35,556 nt of DNA from Thermoflexus sp. (lineage in GTDB: Bacteria; Chloroflexota; Anaerolineae; Aggregatilineales; Aggregatilineaceae). The notes below the pieces were generated by a model that saw only the letters and a program-made list of their open reading frames with translations, was not told the DNA's origin and made no database searches. Where the stretch lies: positions 1 through 35,556 of the forward strand of contig DYGW01000011.1 in the NCBI GenBank assembly GCA_020724485.1, read 5' to 3'. Positions within the stretch are counted from its first letter, which is position 1. Each line of letters begins with the position of its first letter. Below are positions 1 to 6,107 of the stretch, piece by piece. The translations under genes and the position numbers were made by a program.

Positions 1-49
1 CTTCCGTAACCTATCATTAACCGTCAACGCAATCTTATTTGTCCATCCC

Positions 50-103
50 TCCGCTGCGGAGAGGGGGCAAGCCGAGCGCAGCGAAGCTGGGGGTGAGGTC
101 AAC
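50..103. repeat. Dispersed palindromic repeat, partial copy
   Basis: This is a partial copy of the G/C-tract repeat seen complete at 18677-18744 and 22765-22824. It keeps the inner palindrome (CTCCGCTGCGGAG), the GAGCGCAGCGAA linker and the right end GGGGGTGAGG, but the left CCTCACCCCC arm is missing. It lies in the gene-free stretch 1-284. I see no convincing coding sequence there: the only short reading frame has composition set by the repeat. Confidence 0.7.
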
Positions 104-223
104 CAGACTCCATCTTCAAGTTTCCTATGCTGCTGTCCGCCGTAGACCCATTGGCGCGCGGTGTACCGAAACCCGTCTCGCTGCGCGCGGCGCGCATTCC
201 GCCGTTTTGGGGGCCTGGAACGC

Positions 224-243
224 GCGGTGTGAGAGCACACCGC
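224..243. other. Perfect 8-bp stem hairpin
   Basis: GCGGTGTG and CACACCGC form a perfect 8-bp stem around the loop AGAG. There is no clear T-run on either side, so it may be a weak terminator for a gene left of the window or only a structured spacer. It lies 40 bases before the regulator promoter. Confidence 0.45.
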
Positions 244-284
244 AATTGTGACAAACGGCAGACGTGAGACGATCATGTTGTCAA

Positions 285-313
285 TTGACTGCCGGGCAGC
301 AGCGTGCTAAGAT
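285..313 (+). promoter_or_regulatory. Sigma70-type promoter of the Fe-S regulator gene
   Basis: TTGACT (285-290) and TAAGAT (308-313) are separated by exactly 17 bases, which predicts a transcript start near 320. The match is 5 of 6 in the -35 box and 4 of 6 in the -10 box. The promoter sits directly upstream of the operator-like palindrome and of the regulator at 366. Confidence 0.6.
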
Positions 314-320
314 TTGTTAA

Positions 321-342
321 ATTTATGAATAATATCGTAAAT
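321..342. promoter_or_regulatory. Operator-like imperfect palindrome
   Basis: The arms ATTTATGA and TCGTAAAT are reverse complements with one mismatch and are separated by 6 bases. The AT-rich site stands out in GC-rich DNA and begins at the predicted transcription start, a typical place for autorepression. The likely ligand is the regulator encoded at 366-1001; this is inferred from position only. Confidence 0.5.
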
Positions 343-365
343 ATCACGAAGGCGAGCGAGTAACC

Positions 366-1001
366 ATGCAGCAGACGAGACGTCACATCCTCGAAATCCT
401 CAAGGAGCGCAAAGAGGCCACGATTGACGAGATTGTGACCGCGCTCAGCGAACGCATCGGCAAGATCACGGCGGTGACGGTGCGCCATCACCTCGAGATT
501 CTGCGCGGCGATGGGTTGGTGGCGGCACCGGCAGTTCGCCGGCGCAGCGCACCGGGGCGGCCCCAATACGTGTACACGCTCACCGAACGCGCTGCCGATC
601 AGTTCCCGAATAACTACCAGGGCCTGGCCTCCGGCCTGCTGGAACAGCTCAAGAGCCAGCTTCCAGCGGCGCAGGTGAACCAGATTCTGAACGGCGTCGC
701 CGAGGCCATGGCCGAAGACGCGATGGTGCCCGATGCGCCGCTGGAGACACGGCTGGATCACGCCGTCGCCTACCTGGACCGGCATGGTTACACGGCATCG
801 TGGTCGCAGAACGGCCAGGGGCTGATCCTGTCCATCACCAACTGCCCCTACGAGCAGGTGAGCTGCAGCAGCCCTGAGCTGTGCAAGATGGACAAGCGGC
901 TGGTAGATTCGCTGGTGGGGGTGACGACCCGGCGCATCAGCCACCAGATTGAAGGCGACGAGGCGTGCTCGTACCTCATCCCGCGTAAGAAACACGACTG
1001 A
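366..1001 (+). CDS. SufR-like winged-helix regulator with Cys cluster
   Basis: A 211-residue DNA-binding regulator. Residues 1-75 look like a DeoR/ArsR-type winged helix: a helix-turn-helix with TVRHHLEILR at 38-47, then a wing with GRPQYVYTLT. The C-terminal half carries Cys160, Cys167, Cys173 and Cys201, in the arrangement CPYEQVSC, PELC and DEAC. SufR-like regulators use such a region to bind an Fe-S cluster. I infer sensing of Fe-S or redox status and autoregulation through the palindrome just upstream. The suf genes are not in this window, so the target is unknown. The start ATG follows a GAAGG/GCGAG purine stretch. A strong terminator at 1037 makes it a one-gene unit. Confidence 0.8.
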   Translation: MQQTRRHILEILKERKEATIDEIVTALSERIGKITAVTVRHHLEILRGDGLVAAPAVRRRSAPGRPQYVYTLTERAADQFPNNYQGLASGLLEQLKSQLPAAQVNQILNGVAEAMAEDAMVPDAPLETRLDHAVAYLDRHGYTASWSQNGQGLILSITNCPYEQVSCSSPELCKMDKRLVDSLVGVTTRRISHQIEGDEACSYLIPRKKHD

Positions 1002-1036
1002 CTCTCGCGCTCGCTCACGTGACCCGTGTTGAGATT

Positions 1037-1063
1037 CCCCCGCCCTCGCGCGGGGGTTGTTTT
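1037..1063 (+). terminator. Rho-independent terminator of the regulator gene
   Basis: CCCCCGC (1037-1043) pairs perfectly with GCGGGGG (1050-1056) around a 6-base loop and is followed by TTGTTTT. It lies 36 bases after the stop codon at 1001. Confidence 0.75.
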
Positions 1064-1093
1064 GTGCGCCTGGCGTGGGGCGAAGGCCACGTA

Positions 1094-1122
1094 TGGGCAA
1101 TTCGCGCCCTGCGGGTTAGACT
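1094..1122 (+). promoter_or_regulatory. Putative promoter of mltG, probably leaderless
   Basis: TGGGCA (1094-1099) and TAGACT (1117-1122) are separated by 17 bases, each matching 4 of 6 consensus positions. The -10 box ends 6 bases before the ATG at 1129, so the predicted transcript starts at about the start codon. No Shine-Dalgarno sequence is visible. Confidence 0.4.
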
Positions 1123-1128
1123 CGTGTC

Positions 1129-2493
1129 ATGGATGGGAACGACCACACACCCCGGCAGCGCCTGGCCCTGCGCCGCACTGCTGTGCTGTTGCTGATCGGC
1201 GGGGTGCTGGCCTGGATGGTCACTCTGGGCGCGGTGGTGATGGGCGTCCGCTCGGCCCAGCAGCAGACTCAGCCGGCGCCGCCTATTGGCGTGGCGCGCC
1301 TGCCCACCCTGGCGGCAACGATAGTCACGCTGACGCCGACCGTCACGCGCACGCCATCCCCGACCGTCACCGCTTCTGCGACGCCGTCCGCCAGCCCTAC
1401 CAGCTCGCCCACACTGGCAGCGAGTCAACTCCCGGCTGAGGCCGCGCCGACTCAGCCTTTCACGCCTACGCCGGTCGCGGAGGCGGGCGAGAACGCCGCG
1501 CCGACTGCCGTTGCCCAGGCGGGCGAGCCAGCGCAAGGGGCGGGGGTGCAACCCTGCGCGCCGCCCGCCGGCTGGGAGCGGTATGTCGTGCAGCCGGACG
1601 ACACGTTGTTCGCGTTCGTGTTGGGGGCGGGGGCGACGCTGACGGTGGACGACCTGATGGCGGCCAACTGCCTGACCAGTCGCTACCTGCGCGTGGATCA
1701 GGTGATCTATCTGCCGCCGGGTGCGGGGGAGAACGCGCCGCTGTCGGTGCCTTCCGGCCCGGCGACTGACTTTGGGGCGCGCGGCCCGCGCACGCCCAAC
1801 TGCCCCTGCACGATCACGGTAGGCGTGGGCTGGCGGCGCGAGCAGATCGCCGACGCCATCAACGCGGCGCAGACGCTGTTCACCGGCGGGGATTTCCTGG
1901 CGGTGACGGGGCCGGACGCCGCTCCGCCGTTCGACTTCACGGCGGAGCGCCCGCCGGGGAGCACACTGGAGGGCTTTCTGTTCCCCGGCACGTACACGGC
2001 CCAGAACGACACGACCGCCGAGCAATTCCGCGACATGCTGCTCAGCGCGTTCGCGGCCAACGTCACCCCGCAGATGCGCGCCGATGCCGCCGCGCAAGGC
2101 ATCAGCTTCTACCAGGCGCTCATTCTCGCCTCTATCGTGCAGCGCGAGACGCGCGCCCCGGAGATGCAGCCGCTCATCGCCAGCGTGCTCTACAATCGCC
2201 TGCGCGACGGCAATCGCCTCGCCCAGACGGTCACCGTGCAGTACGCGCTGGGAGGGCCAGGCAATTGGTGGCCGCGCGTGACGGCCAGCGGGCTGGAGGT
2301 GGACTCGCCGTACAATTCCTACACGCGGCGCGGCTTGCCGCCCGGCCCCATTGACAGTCCCGGCCTGTCGGCCATCATGGGGGCCATTTACCCGGCGCAG
2401 ACCGAATACCGCTACCATACGGCTGCCTGCGGCGGCGGCATCGCCTTCGCCGTCACCTACGAAGAACACCTGGCTAACGTCAACTGCGAGTGA
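1129..2493 (+). CDS. mltG: Endolytic murein transglycosylase MltG with LysM-like domain
   Basis: A 454-residue inner-membrane enzyme that cuts nascent peptidoglycan and sets glycan strand ends. Residues 16-38 form one membrane segment. A Thr/Pro-rich extracytoplasmic linker runs to about 140. Residues 150-196 resemble LysM (YVVQPDDTLFAF, then DQVIYLPPG). The YceG/MltG domain spans about 228-454. It includes LEGFLFPGTY (280-289), SIVQRET with Glu340 at the expected catalytic position, ASVLYNRL, DSPYNSYTRRGLPPGPI and a C-terminal EEHLANV. The usual QTDPTV motif is QTVTVQ here. The LysM-like segment between membrane anchor and catalytic domain suggests glycan targeting. A terminator follows, facing the minus-strand operon. 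Confidence 0.9.
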   Translation: MDGNDHTPRQRLALRRTAVLLLIGGVLAWMVTLGAVVMGVRSAQQQTQPAPPIGVARLPTLAATIVTLTPTVTRTPSPTVTASATPSASPTSSPTLAASQLPAEAAPTQPFTPTPVAEAGENAAPTAVAQAGEPAQGAGVQPCAPPAGWERYVVQPDDTLFAFVLGAGATLTVDDLMAANCLTSRYLRVDQVIYLPPGAGENAPLSVPSGPATDFGARGPRTPNCPCTITVGVGWRREQIADAINAAQTLFTGGDFLAVTGPDAAPPFDFTAERPPGSTLEGFLFPGTYTAQNDTTAEQFRDMLLSAFAANVTPQMRADAAAQGISFYQALILASIVQRETRAPEMQPLIASVLYNRLRDGNRLAQTVTVQYALGGPGNWWPRVTASGLEVDSPYNSYTRRGLPPGPIDSPGLSAIMGAIYPAQTEYRYHTAACGGGIAFAVTYEEHLANVNCE

Positions 2494-2522
2494 GCGCCGG
2501 GTTCATGGTGCGCTCAGGCCGT

Positions 2523-2548
2523 GCCGGACGGCTAGCCCGGCGGTTTTT
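2523..2548 (+). terminator. Terminator after mltG
   Basis: GCCGG (2523-2527) pairs with CCGGC (2537-2541), followed by GG and TTTTT (2544-2548). A competing hairpin GCCGT/ACGGC lies at 2518-2532. The signal overlaps the last codons of the convergent gene ending at 2532. Confidence 0.55.
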
Positions 2549-3050
2549 CCCCTGCCGCGCCGCCGATCTGCTCCATCTGGCCCCACTGGCTGGCTTCGCG
2601 GCGCAGCACTTCCTCTGTCTGGTAGACAAGCAGCGGGAAGTAGCGGTTGTAGTCGCCTGACCCCAGGTAATCCTCATCCGGCATGGCCAGCCGCGCCTGC
2701 TGCAACGCCAGCCACGTATCCTCGTAAATGGACGCCTGGCGCTGCCACTGGTACAGCGCGCGGAAGGCCGATACCGCAGCGGCAAATGCGGGAAGCAGCG
2801 CCGTCACGAAGGCGAAGAAGGCTTTGTCGGCAATGACCGAATACGACGAGATGACCGTCGAAATACCCATCAGGCCCGCCGACACCCACAGCATCTTGTC
2901 CGAGTTGAAGGTGAATTCGGCGATGCGGCGGCGGTAGAAGCCATCCTGCAGGTTGATGCGCTGCTGGATGTAAAGCTGGGCGCGCAGCCGAGCTTCTTCC
3001 TCCGTGAACAGGGGCGGTGCCTGGGGCGGGGTGCTGTCTTGACTGCTCAT
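2532..3050 (-). CDS. SLATT/DUF4231-like two-helix membrane protein (second of pair)
   Basis: A 172-residue protein with a soluble, charged N-terminus, two adjacent hydrophobic helices at about 53-73 and 77-99, and a cytoplasmic helical tail. The order is typical of the DUF4231/SLATT superfamily: a first helix with AQLYIQQRI, a transmembrane hairpin, then an amphipathic helix with YEDTWLALQQARL. SLATT proteins are thought to be membrane effectors, often encoded beside nucleotide-sensing or nucleotide-making partners in conflict systems. Here the immediate partner is a second SLATT-like gene 30 bases upstream. GAGGA lies 7 bases before the ATG. Its function here is not established; the family call is from topology and motif memory. 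Confidence 0.65.
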   Translation of the reverse strand: MSSQDSTPPQAPPLFTEEEARLRAQLYIQQRINLQDGFYRRRIAEFTFNSDKMLWVSAGLMGISTVISSYSVIADKAFFAFVTALLPAFAAAVSAFRALYQWQRQASIYEDTWLALQQARLAMPDEDYLGSGDYNRYFPLLVYQTEEVLRREASQWGQMEQIGGAAGEKPPG

Positions 3051-3080
3051 GGTTGTGTCCTCGCTGCCTGGGTTGCCGGG

Positions 3081-3890
3081 TCAGTTATCGCCGGGCGGGG
3101 TGCTATCGCGGCGGCGCGGAGCGCGGGATCGGGCGGGCGGTTCTGGCTCAGGCGCTGGCTCGGTGGGCGGGGTAGGGGCCGCTGTGTCCGCGCTGGCCGG
3201 GCGCTCGGCGATGCGCGTCTCGCGCAGCACCTCGATCACCTTGCCGCGCATCCGCTGCACCCGCTCGCGGTCGCTGGGGCTGTCGAAGGGGGTCTGGCGG
3301 GCCAGGAAGAGGAAGTAGGTCGAGCGCAGGATTTCGGCCTGAACGCGCGCCTTGTACCAGCGTTTCTGCGGCGTCTGGTTGGCGTCGAGGAAAGACACAG
3401 TGGCGGCGATGCCGCTCACCAGCGCAGTGAGAAAGCCGAGCATCTCTGTCCACTGCAGCGAGCCGACGATGGTCCCGGCCTGGCCGGTCCAGCCCTGCGC
3501 GTAGAGGAAGACGTTGACCGCGGCCAGAGCCGTCGTCAGGAAGGCGGCCAGGATGAACGCCCACTGGTACTGGTAGTAGCGATTCTGGAAGAACCGGGCC
3601 TGCTGGTTCATGCGCCAGAAATGGGGCAGCAGGTGCTGGTCTAGCTCGCGGATGTCGGCGGAAAGCTCAGCGGAGAGCGGCCCATCAACCAGCGCGGGCG
3701 CGATGAACCCCTCGGCGATCAGGTCGCGCGCGTACTGGTCGTCTGGCGGGCGCGTCCATTCGCGCCCGATGTGGCGCGACGGCACGCGCCGGATGAAGAA
3801 CCACTGGGGCCGTTCTTCTTCGCGCTGCGCCAACGCCTTCATGCTTGAGGTGGCGCGTTTGTCGAGCTTGGAATCGTGCTGCTGTGCCAT
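3081..3890 (-). CDS. SLATT/DUF4231-like two-helix membrane protein (first of pair)
   Basis: A 269-residue protein. A charged N-terminal region includes EEERPQWFFIRRVPSRHIGREW. Then come a helix with RFFQNRYYQYQW (99-110), membrane helices at about 110-131 and 149-169, and a helix with RWYKARVQAEILRSTYFLFLA. The C-terminal 40 residues are Pro/Glu/Arg-rich and probably disordered. The FFQNRYYQYQW segment before a two-helix hairpin is characteristic of DUF4231. It is larger than its downstream neighbour and not a recent duplicate, so the two may form a heteromeric complex. GAGGG lies close to the ATG. It is the third gene of a probable four-gene operon. Confidence 0.7.
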   Translation of the reverse strand: MAQQHDSKLDKRATSSMKALAQREEERPQWFFIRRVPSRHIGREWTRPPDDQYARDLIAEGFIAPALVDGPLSAELSADIRELDQHLLPHFWRMNQQARFFQNRYYQYQWAFILAAFLTTALAAVNVFLYAQGWTGQAGTIVGSLQWTEMLGFLTALVSGIAATVSFLDANQTPQKRWYKARVQAEILRSTYFLFLARQTPFDSPSDRERVQRMRGKVIEVLRETRIAERPASADTAAPTPPTEPAPEPEPPARSRAPRRRDSTPPGDN

Positions 3891-3940
3891 AGGCCCTCAC
3901 ACTCTGCAAGCAACTCTACGGACTGGCGGTCGGCGCGAGC

Positions 3941-4927
3941 TTATACAGCGGCTGGGGGCGCTTCCCCCGCGTAGACGGCGGCGATGTCCCAGTCGGGCAG
4001 GGACTCGTCCTCGATGCAAACGGCGAGCAGGAGCGTGCGCACTGGCCACTGGGCCGGCTCGAAATCGTGCTGCATGAGCGCCACGACGTGCGGGAAGCGG
4101 CGGGCGGCGATGCGCTCGCCGATGGTCACGCGCAGCCGGATGGTGGGCGGCTCGTCGGGCAGCGGCTGGATCAGCCCGGTCAGCGCCCGCTTGAGCGCGT
4201 GCAGGGCCGCGCGCAGCCGGTCATCCATCGTCACAGTCCAGGCGGCGACGTACTGCCGCTCGCCAACGACTTCGGCGTGCACCCCGGCGATCTCAACGGG
4301 CAGCGGCAGGCGCGCGCGCGCCCAGCGTTCGAGCGCGGCGTCCAGGGCGTCAAGGTCGGGCGTGAAGAAGCGCGGCGTCAGCGGGATGCCCGGCGGCGGC
4401 ATGTCCTCCACGTCGCCGGTCGCGCGTAGCTCCAGGACTTGCGCGCCCAGTTCGGGCGGCAGACCGAGCAGCACCTGGTAGGTCAAGCCGACGGCGGGCG
4501 GGGCGGCGGGAATCTGCGGGCCGATGTCCCGCGCGACAGGCGTCGGGGGCGGGCTGGGCGCTACCGCCCGGACGGGAACGGAGGTGGCCGGCGGCGGCAG
4601 GGCATCGTCGAGCATATCGAGCAGGTCTTCGGTCGCGGTGTCGAGTGCGTCTTCGGCGCGGGTGGAGCCTGGCTCGGCGGGCAGGGCGTCGTCCAGCGCG
4701 GCCAGGAAGTCGTCGGTGTCCTCGGCCAGCGAGACGGGCGGCGTGGCGAAGGCAGCGAAAGGCCGGTCTTCGGGCGCTGGCGCGGGGTAGCGCGGCGGCA
4801 GGGCGTCGTCCAGCGCGGCCAGGTCAATTGGCTCCGGCTCGTCCGCGCCTGTCCACAGCATGTCGTCGAAGTCCTCGTAGGACACGTCGTCGGCTGGCTC
4901 GTCGTCGGGCTGGTAGTAGTCGGTCAT
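3941..4927 (-). CDS. Acidic repeat protein with degenerate 2H-phosphoesterase-like domain
   Basis: A 328-residue protein starting at the ATG preceded by GAGGG at 6 bases; an upstream in-frame ATG at 4939 is less likely. The first 120 residues are very acidic and Pro-rich and contain three repeats around LAALDDALP, LAALDDALP and LDMLDDALP (37-43, 75-82, 103-111). Residues 148-305 resemble the 2'-5' RNA ligase/2H fold, with IPLTPRFF (181-188), a helix pair, LRVTIG (265-270) and FEPAQWPVRTLLL (289-301). The His of both HxT motifs appears replaced (Pro182, Arg266), so catalysis is doubtful. It may be a binding or scaffold protein. I would not assign a reaction. Confidence 0.55.
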   Translation of the reverse strand: MTDYYQPDDEPADDVSYEDFDDMLWTGADEPEPIDLAALDDALPPRYPAPAPEDRPFAAFATPPVSLAEDTDDFLAALDDALPAEPGSTRAEDALDTATEDLLDMLDDALPPPATSVPVRAVAPSPPPTPVARDIGPQIPAAPPAVGLTYQVLLGLPPELGAQVLELRATGDVEDMPPPGIPLTPRFFTPDLDALDAALERWARARLPLPVEIAGVHAEVVGERQYVAAWTVTMDDRLRAALHALKRALTGLIQPLPDEPPTIRLRVTIGERIAARRFPHVVALMQHDFEPAQWPVRTLLLAVCIEDESLPDWDIAAVYAGEAPPAAV

Positions 4928-4956
4928 GGTGTCCCTCATGCCCGCGTGGGGCGACC

Positions 4957-5814
4957 TCAGCGCGTCAAGTCCCCGAACGAAACAAGATGGATGCCTTCGG
5001 CCCGCACGCATTCATGGGTCGCGGCGTGGGTCAGGTGGAGAATCTCCTCTTGGCGCTTGTCGCGATAGCCGCTGAGGCCCAGTTCGTCGTCCACGTACCC
5101 CGGATGACACATCAGTTCAGTGATGCCATCGTCGGGCAGATTAGTCAGGATGACCAGCAGATCGCCGAGCGTGGCCGTCTTGTCGAAGTAGCCCATCTCG
5201 AAGCGCGCCGGCCAGAAGGGGGCCGGGCCTGCGGCGAGCACCGCTTGCAGACGCTCGACCAGGGGCAGGGCCACGCTCGCGTCGAACTCCGGCAGGATGC
5301 GCGCCAACGCCGCCGCTGCCATGTCGGGGGGCAGATCAGCCATGCCCGCGCGCATGGGGATGCCGAAGCCCGCCGCGATCTCCAGCATAGCGCGCAGCGC
5401 GTCCGGGTGCAGGTAGGCGGCGTGGTGGTGGGAGTCCAGATGATCGGGCGGGCGACCGGCCAGGCTGAGGAAGCGATCCACTTGGGCGGCGATCTCGCGT
5501 TGCAGGTGATCTGGCTCGAAGCGGTTCATCTGAGCGGGCCACGTGCTGATGTGGACGAACTCTCCCCCGTCGGCCAGCAGCGAGCGCACCGTCTCTGGCG
5601 CGGACACAGGGCAACCGGCGGTCAGCGTGACGTGCAGGCCAATGCCCAGGTCGGGGGCTTCGGCCAGGGCACGCTCCAAGCCTGGCGCGGCGGCGGGATA
5701 GTTGACCATGACCGTCGTGGAGGTGACGATGCCGCGCAGGTGCGCTTCGAGAATGCCCCGGTTGATGCCGGGCGACCGCCCAAAATCATCAGCGTTGACG
5801 ATGAGTTGTTTCAT
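4957..5814 (-). CDS. ChbG/YdjC-family carbohydrate deacetylase
   Basis: A 285-residue cytoplasmic hydrolase of the YdjC/ChbG family, metal-dependent deacetylases acting on N-acetylated oligosaccharides such as diacetylchitobiose. The start at MKQLIVNADDFG is chosen because the family begins there; a longer reading frame to 5997 runs into a repeat. Metal-site motifs are visible: NADDFG (Asp9, Asp10), GLHVTL (His61) and HLDSHHH (129-131). A conserved CHPGY follows near the end. It heads a minus-strand cluster, 29 bases before the acidic 2H-like gene. The actual substrate is unknown. It could recycle peptidoglycan- or glycan-derived GlcNAc units. Confidence 0.85.
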   Translation of the reverse strand: MKQLIVNADDFGRSPGINRGILEAHLRGIVTSTTVMVNYPAAAPGLERALAEAPDLGIGLHVTLTAGCPVSAPETVRSLLADGGEFVHISTWPAQMNRFEPDHLQREIAAQVDRFLSLAGRPPDHLDSHHHAAYLHPDALRAMLEIAAGFGIPMRAGMADLPPDMAAAALARILPEFDASVALPLVERLQAVLAAGPAPFWPARFEMGYFDKTATLGDLLVILTNLPDDGITELMCHPGYVDDELGLSGYRDKRQEEILHLTHAATHECVRAEGIHLVSFGDLTR

Positions 5815-5877
5815 GTGCCCCGTCCGTAGAGTGAGTCGTCGGTGATCAGTGATCGGATTGAGGTCTGTCACGGCGCG

Positions 5878-5970
5878 CTGAGCACTCAGCAGACTGAAAA
5901 CTAACAACCGAGAACAGACAACTGACAACCAATAACCAACAACCAAGAACCAACTACCAACCACCAACAC
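5878..5970. repeat. Heptanucleotide tandem repeat block (STRR-like)
   Basis: Eleven consecutive degenerate 7-base units run without interruption from 5894 to 5970. They drift from CTGAAAA, CTAACAA and CTGACAA to CCAATAA, CCAACAA, CCAAGAA and CCAACTA. Two more units (CTGAGCA, CTCAGCA) lie at 5878-5891. The block fills most of the divergent gap 5815-6107 between the two operons and disrupts any upstream extension of the ChbG gene. Related blocks occur at 22664, 27780, 27843 and 27902. Confidence 0.8.
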
Positions 5971-6107
5971 CGCCAGCCGTGTGTCTGCTCGAATCATAGC
6001 TTACACCCCGCCGGGGCGAAAGCCAACTTCGACCTGGGCGGCAATTTGTGTTACCCTACGGCGCTGTGAGCAGTAACGTGTGGCCTGAAAGGAAAGAGGA
6101 CAGACTC

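Noticed and set aside
39-251. 70-codon open frame at the left edge
   Set aside because: Its sequence is generated by the dispersed repeat and a GC-rich spacer; no ribosome-binding site.
1015-2469. Long minus-strand open frame antisense to mltG (484 codons)
   Set aside because: Arg/Gly/Ala-rich shadow frame typical of GC-rich DNA, with no domain motifs; the plus-strand MltG motifs are clear.
5878-5970. Possible CRISPR array
   Set aside because: Units are 7 bases with no spacers and gradual drift; no cas genes are in the window.
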